Positions 8,515 to 18,094 of a stretch of DNA of 24,246 nucleotides are shown here, one piece after another (the first letter of the stretch is position 1; every line of letters starts with the position of its first letter). The DNA comes from Didymodactylos carnosus (Eukaryota > Rotifera > Eurotatoria > Philodinida > Philodinidae), in NCBI GenBank assembly GCA_905250885.1, contig CAJNOQ010002457.1, forward strand, positions 1-24,246. The letters run 5' to 3'. Position numbers and translations under genes: made by a program. The notes under the pieces were generated by a model. That model saw only the letters and a list, made by a program, of their open reading frames with translations, did not search any database and was not told the DNA's origin.

Positions 8515-11163
8515 ATGAGTGCTGGAGAATCAATATCTGATCTTGTTACTAATGGTGCTACAACTGCTTCTGCATCACGTTTTTGTAGTACCGAAAATTT
8601 ATTTGATGAAACATATCAACTCGTATGGCTTGATCAAAATGTTAATGAAACAGAAGATAATTTAAGTACACAACAAAAATTGAGAGGAATTATCAATCAT
8701 TTAAAAGTATTTACAAATATCGACGAATGTGAACAATATATTCACCAAGGTTTAGTAGCAGGCCAAGATGATCAGAAAGTCGTTTTAGTCGTCTCTGGGC
8801 GATTTGGACGTGAATTAATTCCACGTATTCATCAGCTGACACTAATAGTGGCAGTTTACATTTATTGTATGGACAAGGAAAGCAACAAACAATGGGCTGA
8901 TCAACATCAAAAGGTAGAATCAGAATGCGCCGACTTCTGAAGAGTAAATATGGTTTTTTAGGCTTGAAACGTTTTTTAACGGTTATCGACGGACGATACT
9001 GATTCTGAATATGAATTTGGTATGTGCTGTTGATGCGTTTTTGGAGTGTTTTCTACAAATCCAACTTCTGGTGATCCGAACCAATCAATGGAACGTTTCT
9101 GAGTCAGTCATTAGATACAACATCAAAAACTGAATATATCATAAAAATTTCAGCTTTCTCAGACGAGTATAGGATGAGTTATGAGAATAAGAAACATGCC
9201 TTGGGACTTTGATACTCGGCAGTGAAGTTAAAAACGGTGTTTGGTTAACAAATACTCGTCCAGGAAGGCTGAAATTTTTAAATATCGCACAAAAAAGCTA
9301 GGATTTCCTAAGACTGCTTTTCTAGAATCCTCTTACAAAACTCAGTAAAGGTTGGAATCAAGTTCATATTCGGAATCAGCACCGTCGATAACCTATAAAA
9401 ATGTGTGTTTCGAAACGAAAGTGTTTTATCAGTTATGATGGTCTCTGATAAATTACTGATTACGCACATTGTTGTTTTGTAATTTCAACTAGATCAAAGA
9501 TATTTTTACAGATGCTGATGAAATGATCCGTCGATTGAAAGAAGATCAACGTGTACGTGAACGGATCGATAATAAATCAATTGGCATAAGTATTTACAGC
9601 CGTCTTGACGGAAACGGTGAAGCAGGTCAACAGCAACTTCAAGAACGAAATGCACTGTTTCTACACTTACAAATGTTGATTGAAATTTTACTCCGTATGA
9701 AACCATCGCCAGAAAATGCTAAAAAAGATTTGATCAATTATCTTAACGAAACATTTAAAGACAATGATGCTGAAGTGGAATTGATTGGCGAATTTGTCCG
9801 TGAATATAAACCACAATGGGATCGCTTTTGGTCATGGTTCAAATACAAGCCAGAAAAAGCAATATGGTGGTATACACGTGAATCATGTTTCTATCGTCTT
9901 TTAAATAAAGCGTTGAGATGTCAAGATTTTGATATACTCATTGCATTTCGTTTTTTTATTATCGATTTATATCGACAACTAACGAATGAACATGCACAAT
10001 ATCTCCGTACCTTGTCAACTGATGATGATCCGATTCTTCGTGTTTATCGTGGACAAGGTATTGGTGTAGATGAACTGCATCTGATACGTGAAAGCGTTGG
10101 TGAATTTCTATCCATGAATAGTTTCCTATCGACGACAACAAATCCAGCAACAGCACGACGTTTTGCTAAGTATGTTACACCTACCAATCACTTGCAACGT
10201 ATTCAATTTGAATTTGTAATTGATATACGAATGAAAAATACCAGACCATTTGCTAATATTCGTCATTTAAGTTATTTTCAAGACGAAGATGAGGTGTTGA
10301 TTATGTGTGGATCAATATTCAAGATTAAAGACGTTCAATTTAATCAAGAACATGAGATGTGGATTGCCCAATTAACATTGTGTTCGGATGATGATTATGC
10401 ATTAAAAGAAATTTTAGTACATGAAAAGAAGGATTTAGGCAGTGTACCGACTTTAATGCATCTAGGACAATTCCTATGTAAAATGGGAGAATATGACAAA
10501 GGTAAAATGGTTTTTCGTGAATTGTTAAATGAGGCATCGTCAAGTCATCATGATGCACAAAGTTGTTATTTGATGTTGGGTGCTGTTGCACTCGAACAGA
10601 AACAGTATCAGACATCATTAGCAAATTATTTTACATGTCTTCAAATCCAATTAAAAACTTCGTCTCCATTCGAATCACTGATCGTTTATCAGCCCGATAA
10701 TAGTCAGTGGATTGCACAGACGTATTCAGCAATTGCACGTGTTTATTCAGAAACACATGAATTCGATAGGTCATTAGACTATTCATCGAAAGCACTCACT
10801 CTTCTTTCATCCGATAAAAATCATCGTATGCGTGGACCTGTGTATCGTACGATGGCCAATGTCTATCGAGACAGTAATGATCAACATCAATACGAATTAG
10901 CTTTACAGTATTATAATAAAGCATTTGAAATACAACGCAAAACACTACCGAAAGATCATCAAACTATTGGTGAAACATATCAAGACTTGGCACTTCTGTA
11001 CGAAAAGCAACAGAACTACACGCTAACACTTCAGTCGTACACAGAATCATTGCGAATTCAACGAAAAACAGTTTCATCTACGCATAAAGATTTTCAAAAA
11101 CTTAAAATTCTTGAAAATAATATCGAAATTGTCAAACAAAAAATCATGAACCAACGTCGATAA
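8515..11163 (+). CDS. NAD(P)(+)-arginine ADP-ribosyltransferase with C-terminal TPR repeats (two exons)
   Basis: Exon 1 is 8515-8913 and exon 2 is 9493-11163, joined in phase 0 to give 689 residues. Residues 1 to about 140 form an N-terminal domain containing VWLDQNVNETEDN and VVLVVSGRFGRE, which I associate with bdelloid proteins of this type. The ADP-ribosyltransferase domain covers about 240-415 and has the R-S-E signature: Arg319 in VYRGQ, Ser346 in SFLSTTT, and Glu398/Glu400 in FQDEDEVLI. The ExE pair marks arginine-specific mono-ADP-ribosyltransferases. About five TPR units follow at roughly 452-663 (for example GETYQDLALLYEKQQNYT), probably for protein binding. There is no signal peptide or transmembrane segment, so it is likely intracellular. 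All catalytic positions are kept and no internal stop occurs, so the gene looks functional. The physiological target is unknown. Confidence 0.9.
8914..9492 (+). other. Intron of the ADP-ribosyltransferase gene
   Basis: The donor AAG|GTAGAA at 8914 and the acceptor CAACTAG|ATC at 9492 give a 579-nt intron. Splicing here restores a continuous domain across QHQK and IKDIFTDADE in phase 0. Reading through the donor meets TGA at 8938-8940. Typical bdelloid introns are around 50-60 nt, so this one is about ten times longer; the excess is largely the fold-back repeat at 8981-9393. A second possible acceptor (TTTTTACAG, ending at 9511) would also stay in frame but drop six residues. Confidence 0.75.
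8981..9393. repeat. Fold-back repeat inside the intron
   Basis: The left end (8981-9020) begins GGTTATCGACGG and contains CTGATTCTGAATATGAA. The right end (about 9363-9393) is its inverted counterpart, TTCATATTCGGAATCAGC followed by CCGTCGATAACC. A second inverted pair lies inside: AAAAATTTCAGC...ACGAGTAT near 9145-9172 and ATACTCGTCC...GCTGAAATTTTT near 9252-9280. The ends share a motif with several other repeats in the window. No target duplication was recognised. Confidence 0.6.
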
Positions 11164-12231
11164 TTATGGGAAATACTTTTTTGTCTCTAAAGTACATACA
11201 CTGAGACGATGAAGAGGATTTGAAAGAGTGTTTAAGCAGCTTCGGATTCAGTTACGCTTCAGAATTCCAAAACATTTTCGATATGACACTTATCTTAGTT
11301 CATCTGCAGAACAAGAACAAGGAGTTCTCCTTGAAGGCAATGCCTCTGCCTGATGTCAATGTTTTTTCTCTTTAAAGTGACGTACGTGAAGAAAGAAAAC
11401 AACAATTTCTTGTACTTTCGCAATGCGAATGAAAGAACGAAAGGTGTTCGCCACGTCAATAACATGCATGATGAGATGTGTGTCATTTCATTGAGAAGGA
11501 ACGACAAAGAAGAACGCAATAGCCACCGACAAACATCGAACAGAGACAAAGAATATTGAGAAGAGAAATATCGTCACAACTTCAATGGTAGCACAAAAAA
11601 TTTTAATTAACAGAATATTAACAAGAAATTCTTTAGCACTACAAATAAATATATTCTTTCTACACGTAGATATTATTTCACTAAAACAGACACTTCTCCA
11701 AACTATTGGCATTTTCTGTCGACGATTCTAGACTGCGTTTCTCAAATGAAATAAATAATACCATTCTTAAAAGAAAATAGAGAATAAACGAAACACGTTT
11801 CGCACCATAAGCTCAAGATATTCCCTATCATCAACGTACTACAAATCTTTTCCATTAGCAAAACACAAGTACAAACAATTTGTAAACTTTTTCAATAATA
11901 TATTCGAACAGACCACACTTGAATGTATATATCAATTCTCATTTTCATCATAAAACTAAATGGAAACAATAAAATTTCGCAAGCAACTTCGATTATATCA
12001 CTGTTTTCCAGTCTTTTGAAAGCATAAAGCAAATTAACGTACACATGTTTTTTTGCATATCGTGATACATTTCATGAAATATTTTCCGTTTCGCTTGTAA
12101 AATAGAATAAGATCATATGTTGGTAAGTTTTGTTTATTCTTATTAAAACAGTGTGTAGATGTAGCAGAGCGCCCCGACAAAAAATAAAAATCTCGGCTAT
12201 AATTTTAGAAATCAATAGCAAAACTAGTACA
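11164..12231. other. Intergenic, no gene seen
   Basis: About 1.1 kb of AT-rich sequence. Short reading frames on both strands near 11295-11712 overlap each other, lack domain signatures and do not extend the upstream gene. No clear polyadenylation signal was seen within the first few hundred bases after the TAA stop. Confidence 0.45.
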
Positions 12232-12638
12232 TTTTAAAATAAAACAGAAAAAGATGCTTACGAGGGAACCTCCCCAAATGTATCTTCGTTTTTTAAACGA
12301 AATATAGTAGATTGTAGGTAATCAACCATGCTGATTTCGAATATGATATTCATTTGGGTTCATAGACCTTTCCCAGCTGGTTTCTGGAAAACCAGTTTTG
12401 CTGTCTCAGTTTGATCAAAATTTCGCGGACTACAATCATGACTTATTTAGAAAAAGTTGTGGGGATTTTTCGAGGTTGCTGGAAAACTGGTTTTCCCGAA
12501 ACCAGCTAGGAAAGGCCTATTAACCCAAATGAGTATCATATTCCAAATCAGCATGGTTGATTACCTGCAATCTACTAAATTTCTTTAAAAAACGAGGCTA
12601 CATTTGGGGAGGTTCCGTCTTTAGTTTTAAAATAAAAC
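12232..12638. repeat. Fold-back repeat flanked by a 14-bp direct repeat
   Basis: Positions 12262-12399 and 12483-12619 are imperfect reverse complements, with ends GGAACCTCCCCAAATGTA and the module AATCAACCATGCTGATTTCG. They are separated by an 83-nt loop. Inside the arms, CTGGTTTCTGGAAAACCAG forms its own small hairpin. TTTTAAAATAAAAC occurs at both 12232-12245 and 12625-12638, just outside the arms. It could be a long target duplication or simply chance in AT-rich DNA. No coding capacity. Confidence 0.6.
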
Positions 12639-12735
12639 GTGAAGTAAAACTTACATAAGTTAAAAAAGGACAAAAAGTAACATTTGTCAAAATAATTTAA
12701 ATATCACGCCGTCAAGGTCAAAAAATTTTATCCAC

Positions 12736-12771
12736 GGTTTCTTTCACAATGAATTCATTGTGAAAGAAACC
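12736..12771. repeat. Perfect 36-bp palindrome
   Basis: The 18 bases from 12736 (GGTTTCTTTCACAATGAA) are followed immediately by their exact reverse complement, with the symmetry axis inside GAATTC at 12751-12756. There is no spacer. A weaker extension through CAC/GTG continues the symmetry with a one-base bulge. The function is unknown. It lies about 130 bp past the 3' end of the patatin pseudogene. Confidence 0.85.
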
Positions 12772-12785
12772 AGTGAAGTATAATT

Positions 12786-12805
12786 AAGTATATTTAAATA
12801 TACTT
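12786..12805. repeat. AT-rich 20-bp palindrome
   Basis: AAGTATATTTAAATATACTT is a perfect palindrome 14 bp from the 36-bp one. An additional GAAGTATA at about 12775 could pair with TATACTTC at 12800-12807, so alternative hairpins are possible. Confidence 0.7.
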
Positions 12806-13561
12806 CAGCAGGGAAAACTTTCGTTTCATGCGTCAAAAGTGTAATCGTTTCTCAGACAATCGTTTATCGATTCCAGTGATATAGTATTTTAGGTTTAGTG
12901 CTCAAACTCTATTAAGCGATCAATAATTAATCCTAGTCTGTTTTTATTATCATATGCTTCCATTACTTCAAAGTGTTCCGTAGCAAGATCAAAAAGGTTT
13001 TCTAAAGTATCACCCCTACATTCATCGAGAGCAAGCGATTCTTCTAGGTGATCAGTCTTAAACGACGATCAGCACAGTAGAAAGACTGTAACCAGCCGTC
13101 GAACGTAGACAAAACTAGACGTCAGGACAAATATTCTAGTCTGATTTCAGGTTTTACAAATTTTCTATGTACATGCTGTCACTATGTTACCGTTTCGGTA
13201 GCTAAAGAATCTTTTCACAATCTTTATACAGTCTTTTCTTTTGAAAACAAAGAAATTGTTCTCTACCAACGAGTGTCTCACTAAACGACATTCTTTATGA
13301 CTGACTACAAGCCAAACATGCCAACGATGATATGTGCCATCTTCCAGCGGAGCGTACATTTGTTGATCGAGGTTATTCATTGGTCCATTGAAAATTACTT
13401 TTGGCATTTTCTCGCTAATGTCATACCAAAAAAACAGATCTCTTTCTTACGAGTTGAATCTAATTCATTTGGTACATAGTCACCGGTACTCAATGACAGC
13501 ACAAAAATTTTATCTCTCGGAATTTGATAATTCTGTATAGCTTTTACATATGCTATCATTG

Positions 13562-15361
13562 CACAGTGGGCAATCACGTGGACATTAGGTGGAAAAATGA
13601 AAGTGAGATTTTTTGAGATATGAATAATGCCCAATATACTTTAGCTAATGACGAATTTTTTTATCCAAAAATGTTTTTCTAACTCTCTAACTTACTTGAA
13701 GAACCTAGGACCTGAAAAAGGTCGGATTTTAGGTATCTTTTAGAAAAATACATTTTTTCATAGAAGGTAGAAAGAGTGAAGGAATAAATCATACATATTC
13801 TGAAAGTAGAGCTCGTGGTCTACCTGTTTATAAAAAAATTTGTCCTCTAACTCCTTTCCTACGAAAAAAATAATCTTTCTTTCTACGCTCAGAGTTTTTT
13901 CTTAAACACCTGTTTAGTAAAGTGAGTTTCCTAATTTTTCCTAAACTTCAAATAAAATGAAACTTTCAGAGAACACTCTTCTCTATATGATACGTGTACT
14001 GTATTAGCCCAAAATAGCCCAAATGCTTCTGGACCGAGATATAGGTTTTTCAAAAAACTTTGGGTTTTCAGGTTTTTTCACGATTTTCTCGGCTCAGAAG
14101 CACTTTTAGACAAAAGTAACGACAGATTCAGAATCAGCGCGAGAAACTGCATCGAATGATGTGTCTACCAGCTGGCTCTGAGCAAAGTCATTTTCCACCA
14201 AAAGTCCAGCCTTAGTTTAGAAATCCTATTTTCGATTATTTCTTGTCCGCAATGTTAAACTACGGGTCTGCAATGACATAAATCTAGGTTAATGGTGTTT
14301 GGTTGTGGTAAGGTTATGGACAAAGGTAAGACCTTGGATACCAGGATTTTGTAATAGCAATCTGGATTTGAGGGTACCGTCGATACGGTTAGCTCAGTAG
14401 GAAGAAAAAAGAAGCTACAACCTCTCTGGCTCACACTGCAGTTTGTGAGCAGCCGTTAACCGTTCGATCGAGGCCACACTCTCAGATTGCTATTTTTGTG
14501 GATGTATTTGGACTCCCGTTCAGCTAGAGACGGTTTACTGAGAAGAGCAGAAGACTAAGGAAATCCTTAAACCTCCAAAGTGAGTCCGAAAGGATAGGGG
14601 ATGAAGTCTTCAGGAGGTGTAAATCTCTAGAGCTTTGGCAGCCAGGCTAGAAACCACGCGTCGATTCCCCCTGGTCTGGAGGTTTATATCTGTGCAAGTC
14701 ACAAGAAACCCTTAGGTTTGGACCGGCCTTTAAGGATCCGGTGCACAGCTGCGTGGATACCATGGGTGTCAACTTTTAGCATGTGCATGAATATTTTAAG
14801 TTATATTTTTTAAATATTTTTGAGCCAAATCAGGTCGTAAACTCAGTGAAATAAAACGCCTGACTCTGTTTTGAAGGCTCTAAAGTAAGCAAAAGAAGCT
14901 TAATGACTTGACTCGTACCATTAAAAAACGATCAAGGGGTGGTGGTGGGCACTAGGCAGAGTGTGACAAAGTTTTTTTCACACGGCAGCATCGTAATGAG
15001 CATCTTCTAGAAGATAGAAAACACTTCGCTCTGATTTTCAGAAAAAAAAAGGTCTTCCAGAGCCCTAGATCTCCAGAAAACCTTCTGCAAGGTTCTGAAA
15101 AAACGTTTTCATTAAATTAGAATTCAGCATACTGGAAAACCTAGAAAAACAATTTTCTCACAAAAAATAGGCATCTTAAAGGCCATTTTAGCCTCTAGAA
15201 ACCCAATGATCTCTAGAAAACCCAGTTTGAAATACTTTAAAGCTCTGAAAAGCACTCCTATGGAAAGAGCATATACGAAAACCTATAAAAATAGTTTTTT
15301 GAGGTTCTTAGAATGCTTTAAAACCAAACGTCCACATGCCTATCAAAAATTGCCCACTGTG
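13562..15361. mobile_element. Non-autonomous Transib-like DNA transposon (CACAGTG termini, 5-bp TSD)
   Basis: An 1,800-bp element bounded by a perfect 13-bp terminal inverted repeat, CACAGTGGGCAAT at 13562-13574 and its complement at 15349-15361. CATTG is directly repeated at 13557-13561 and 15362-15366. Patatin coding sequence resumes on the far side, with a 1-nt frame offset, which independently fixes both borders. A 5-bp duplication with CACRGTG-type ends is characteristic of the Transib superfamily, relatives of RAG1. An inner block, CACGTGGACATTAGG on the left and CATGTGGACGTTTGG on the right, lies directly after the 13-bp repeat on the left but 10 bp further in on the right. The interior has no transposase frame. 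It contains an inverted pair (14025-14039 and 14087-14101) and tRNA-like pol III boxes. Confidence 0.8.
14353..14770 (+). repeat. SINE-like segment with tRNA-type pol III boxes
   Basis: TAGCTCAGTAGG at 14390-14401 fits the tRNA A-box consensus, and CGTTCGATCGA at 14461-14471 resembles a B box. A 12-bp inverted pair brackets this unit: AATAGCAATCTG at 14353-14364 and its complement at 14483-14494. A second B-box-like GCGTCGATTCCCC is at about 14659-14671. The stretch is richer in GC than its surroundings. No cloverleaf can be drawn with conserved stems, so this is not a functional tRNA gene. A tRNA-derived SINE or a decayed tRNA fossil inside the Transib-like element is the best reading. Confidence 0.45.
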
Positions 15362-15842
15362 CATTGCGGATTATTTGCCCGTACACCACCGTCAACATAC
15401 AAAGATTTTTCAGCACCCATTGTATCTGGTGGAAAATATATATGCTAGTGCAGCTGGTTTACACATTAAAAATTTCTTTCACTTTTATGTTTCTTTTACA
15501 TAAATCTACATCCGTACGACAATCACTACTATAAAATATTATAGATCCATCACTATTAGATTTTACTATTGGTATAACAAGATCAGTTAACTTTGACGAA
15601 AAAACACATTAGAAAAATATTCATTAAATAAACGTTTTCGTCCGAACTCTGTATATTTTGGACTTAATGGTAAGAAAGACTGGAAATATTCAATTGGCGA
15701 ATCCGAAAGGGAAAAGTGGACGTGTGTCTGGTAATGAAAATACAGTTTCTGCTTTGAGTGAATAACAGTATGTTCGTGACACGGCATAACGGCAAGACCC
15801 CATCAGATACAATTATGGAATAAACTGATAGTTTCAGCTCTG

Positions 15843-16266
15843 ACATCATGTGTTGATATACGTGCATTTAAAATTGATTAGCGATGTTCCTTACTGTACT
15901 GTTACGCTGTTCCTACCTTCTCGTTAATTACTTTCCACACTGGACTCATCTATTTGACATTTTATTAATGTCGTTTTATTCTTTCTTTTATTTCATTTTT
16001 ATTTGCATAATTTTCATTTCTTCTTTCTAATGGGCAGTAAACATTCAAAAAGTATTATTGTTTAAGGATTATGTTAAAAGTGGAAAAAAATAGAACTCTT
16101 CGGTATAAATTGGAACTGTGTTCATTGTTTCAGTATACAAAAATACTTTTTACAATTTGTATAGCGCGAGTCTTCCTCTGTCTATACGAAACGGTTCGCC
16201 CCAACAAATTTTCCCAGTTTGAAGAGGATACTTCGAGGTATATGTCCTGAAGTATTCTAGGTTACT
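15843..16266. other. Intergenic, no gene seen
   Basis: The N-terminal part of the patatin gene would be expected here on the minus strand, but no glycine-rich DGGG-R motif is visible. It has probably been deleted. The sequence is otherwise AT-rich and without features. Confidence 0.45.
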
Positions 16267-17440
16267 GACATTATTTGGCTGAGAAAAAAATTAATTACTT
16301 TAGAAAATATTATTAAGTTTTTGAACAAGAGACTACTATTAAAAGAATTCCTGACCATTCTCCATTCATCATAAAAACTTGGTTCTTGTCTAGATCGATA
16401 GAGAAATATGTGAAGGATATTTGCTAAGAGAAAATATGTAAAAATTTTTGTTCTTTTCTTTCTGTTATTGACTAATTAGCACTAATTAAGGTTAATTTAG
16501 CTTACTCTACTACCTTACAGTCCCATTTGCAAAGTAAGGATTCAACAAAAGAATTTAACCTTTTGACTCCCAGAATAGCAAAAAAGCTACACATGTTTTA
16601 TAATTATTTTTCACAACTTAATTTATAAGAATTAGTACGTAATCTCTTGGAATGAAGCAATGGAGCATTAGCTAATAAATAGCAAATGCACTTATGTGAC
16701 ACTGTCTGTAAAATAAACTAGGAGAAAACGATTTTATTAAATCAAATATATCTAATTTATCTAAGGATTATATAAGTCTTCATTTCCATTCTTTTCTTAA
16801 GGGTTCGAACTATCATTTACATTCCATTATATTTGCTAAAGTGTCGGCTTCAAAAGTATAACTCGCTTTTTTTCAAATTTTGTTTCGTTGCTGAGAAAAT
16901 TCGTTTTTTCTAAATCAGTAGCGAAAAAGTGGGAATTCTGTCCGTAGTTTTCAATTTTCTCGATCAGAACTCAACTTCTATATAATAAAAATATCATATT
17001 TAGAATCAGGATCAAAAACTCAGTCGACTGATCTGTATTTCGAAAATTTCAGCTGATTTCAGTTTTGGCTGAAAATCTTGATGGTTTTTCAACGTGAAAA
17101 TTCGAAAAAAACTAAAGTACTCGAATAGGATAGGGATACACATCAGTGGATTCATTTTTTCATCCTGATTTCGAATATGATATTTTTATTGCATAAAAGT
17201 TGAGTTCTGATGGAGAAAATTGAGAATTACGAATTACATATAAACGAGCAAAAAAAATTTGGGACTCAAAGGGTTAAACTATACCTCAACTGACAGACAA
17301 TTTCACGAGCTACAAGACTGGCTAGCTTAGAAGTTTTAGAATCCAATTCATTCATTAGAATTTTTTTATAACAGTCCCGTGCTCAAAAACTTAACAATAT
17401 TTTTTAAAGTAATTAATTTTTTTCTCAGTCAAACAATGTC
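16267..17440. mobile_element. Older inverted-repeat element hosting a nested insertion
   Basis: Positions 16267-16326 and 17381-17440 are reverse complements over 60 bp with five mismatches, all transitions, starting GACATTATTTGGCTGAG. Weaker symmetry continues inwards for about 35 bp. The span is 1,174 bp, of which 719 bp are a piggyBac-like insertion with one TTAA copy, so the host element was about 455 bp. No target duplication was identified and the superfamily is unknown. Confidence 0.65.
16555..17277. mobile_element. piggyBac-like MITE at TTAA
   Basis: TTAA at 16555-16558 and 17274-17277 flanks an element whose ends read CCTTTTGACTCCCAG on the left and, inverted, CCCTTTGAGTCCCAA on the right. 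TTAA duplication plus CCYTTT-type ends are hallmarks of piggyBac elements. Inside, a longer inverted pair (about 16933-17035 and 17137-17240) is roughly 85 % identical and includes CATCAGAACTCAACTT-like and AATAAAAATATCATATT modules. There is no transposase, so the element is non-autonomous. It sits inside the older element at 16267-17440. Confidence 0.75.
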
Positions 17441-18094
17441 TAAAAGCACTGCATCATAAAAGATAAGAACCGCAAAGAACAAAGCACGAAAAGAACAAGA
17501 ACAGAACGAAACAAAGGAAAGTAGTCCTACCGATGTACATACTAGAAAGAAAGATTGTGACAAATAATCGTCACACTGATTAGTGCTCCCTTATCCATCT
17601 CATGAGAAACTTTCAACGCATGCGAACGCCTTCGAAAATTTTAATGAATGAAAAGTAGTTTAAAAATTAAAATCCCTTCTCATGCGAATACCGATGAAAT
17701 GCATGCGAAGGCGTTCGTCGTTACATTTTATCCCTTCACATTCATTAAATAATATATGATAAAATAATGTAAACAATTAAACATTTGGCTAGACAAAACG
17801 CATAGTAAAAAGCATTCGGTTTGCCTCCTAGGTTTCGCTGGGTTAACATGGAAAGAAAGTAACAATTAATTAATAAAGCGTTCTGCTTACCGAAAGAATT
17901 ATTACAACAGTTATATGTATTTTTCCTAAGTACACATGAACAGTTCCATGTTAATGTTTTCATGACTCCTTGTGTAAACAGATTATTGAAAATTTTTTTA
18001 TTGACATTCTTTGAATTTTTTACGTTTCTTTTAAAACTAAGTAACTAGTTCATATAACTGAAAAATATTTTTGTAAAATCATTTTACACAAAAA
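17441..18094. other. Intergenic, small inverted motif only
   Basis: No gene is visible. GCATGCGAACGCCTTCG at 17618-17634 and GCATGCGAAGGCGTTCG at 17701-17717 share the GCATG prefix in direct orientation and then a perfect 12-bp inverted core. GTAAAATCATTTTAC forms a small palindrome at about 18073-18087. The minus-strand frame at 17745-17963 has no recognisable domain. Confidence 0.45.

Larger units (their letters stand above)
12895..15842 (-). pseudogene. Patatin-like phospholipase pseudogene, interrupted by a DNA transposon
   Basis: Minus-strand coding blocks occur in the order of a patatin domain. About 15842-15600 carries a weak GLAV region and then SPIEYFQSFLPLSPKYTEFG and RLFNEYFSNVF. 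About 15595-15460 carries LTDLVIPIVKSNSDG. About 15430-15367 carries YFPPDTMG and VDGGVRANNP, which holds the catalytic Asp of the Ser-Asp dyad. After the insertion at 13562-15361, the block 13561-13440 has AYVKAIQNYQIPRDK and FVLSLSTGDYVPNELDS. The block 13430-13309 has WYDISEKMPKVIFNGPMNNL and YHRWHVW. The final block, about 13048-12895, has TLENLFDLATEHFEVMEAYD and a stop at 12895. Frameshifts occur at T runs near 13428-13434 and 15600, near 15420, and at the insertion site. The GXSXG serine motif is missing or degenerate and the N-terminus is absent. A probable intron of about 260 nt precedes the last block. If functional it would have hydrolysed membrane lipids. Confidence 0.8.

Noticed and set aside
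14353..14494. Functional tRNA gene
   Set aside because: A-box and B-box matches exist, but no acceptor, D and anticodon stems can be drawn at normal spacing.
15206..15448. 80-codon plus-strand frame
   Set aside because: It runs antisense to the patatin block that carries DGGVRANNP and crosses the right end of the Transib-like element. The minus strand explains the sequence.
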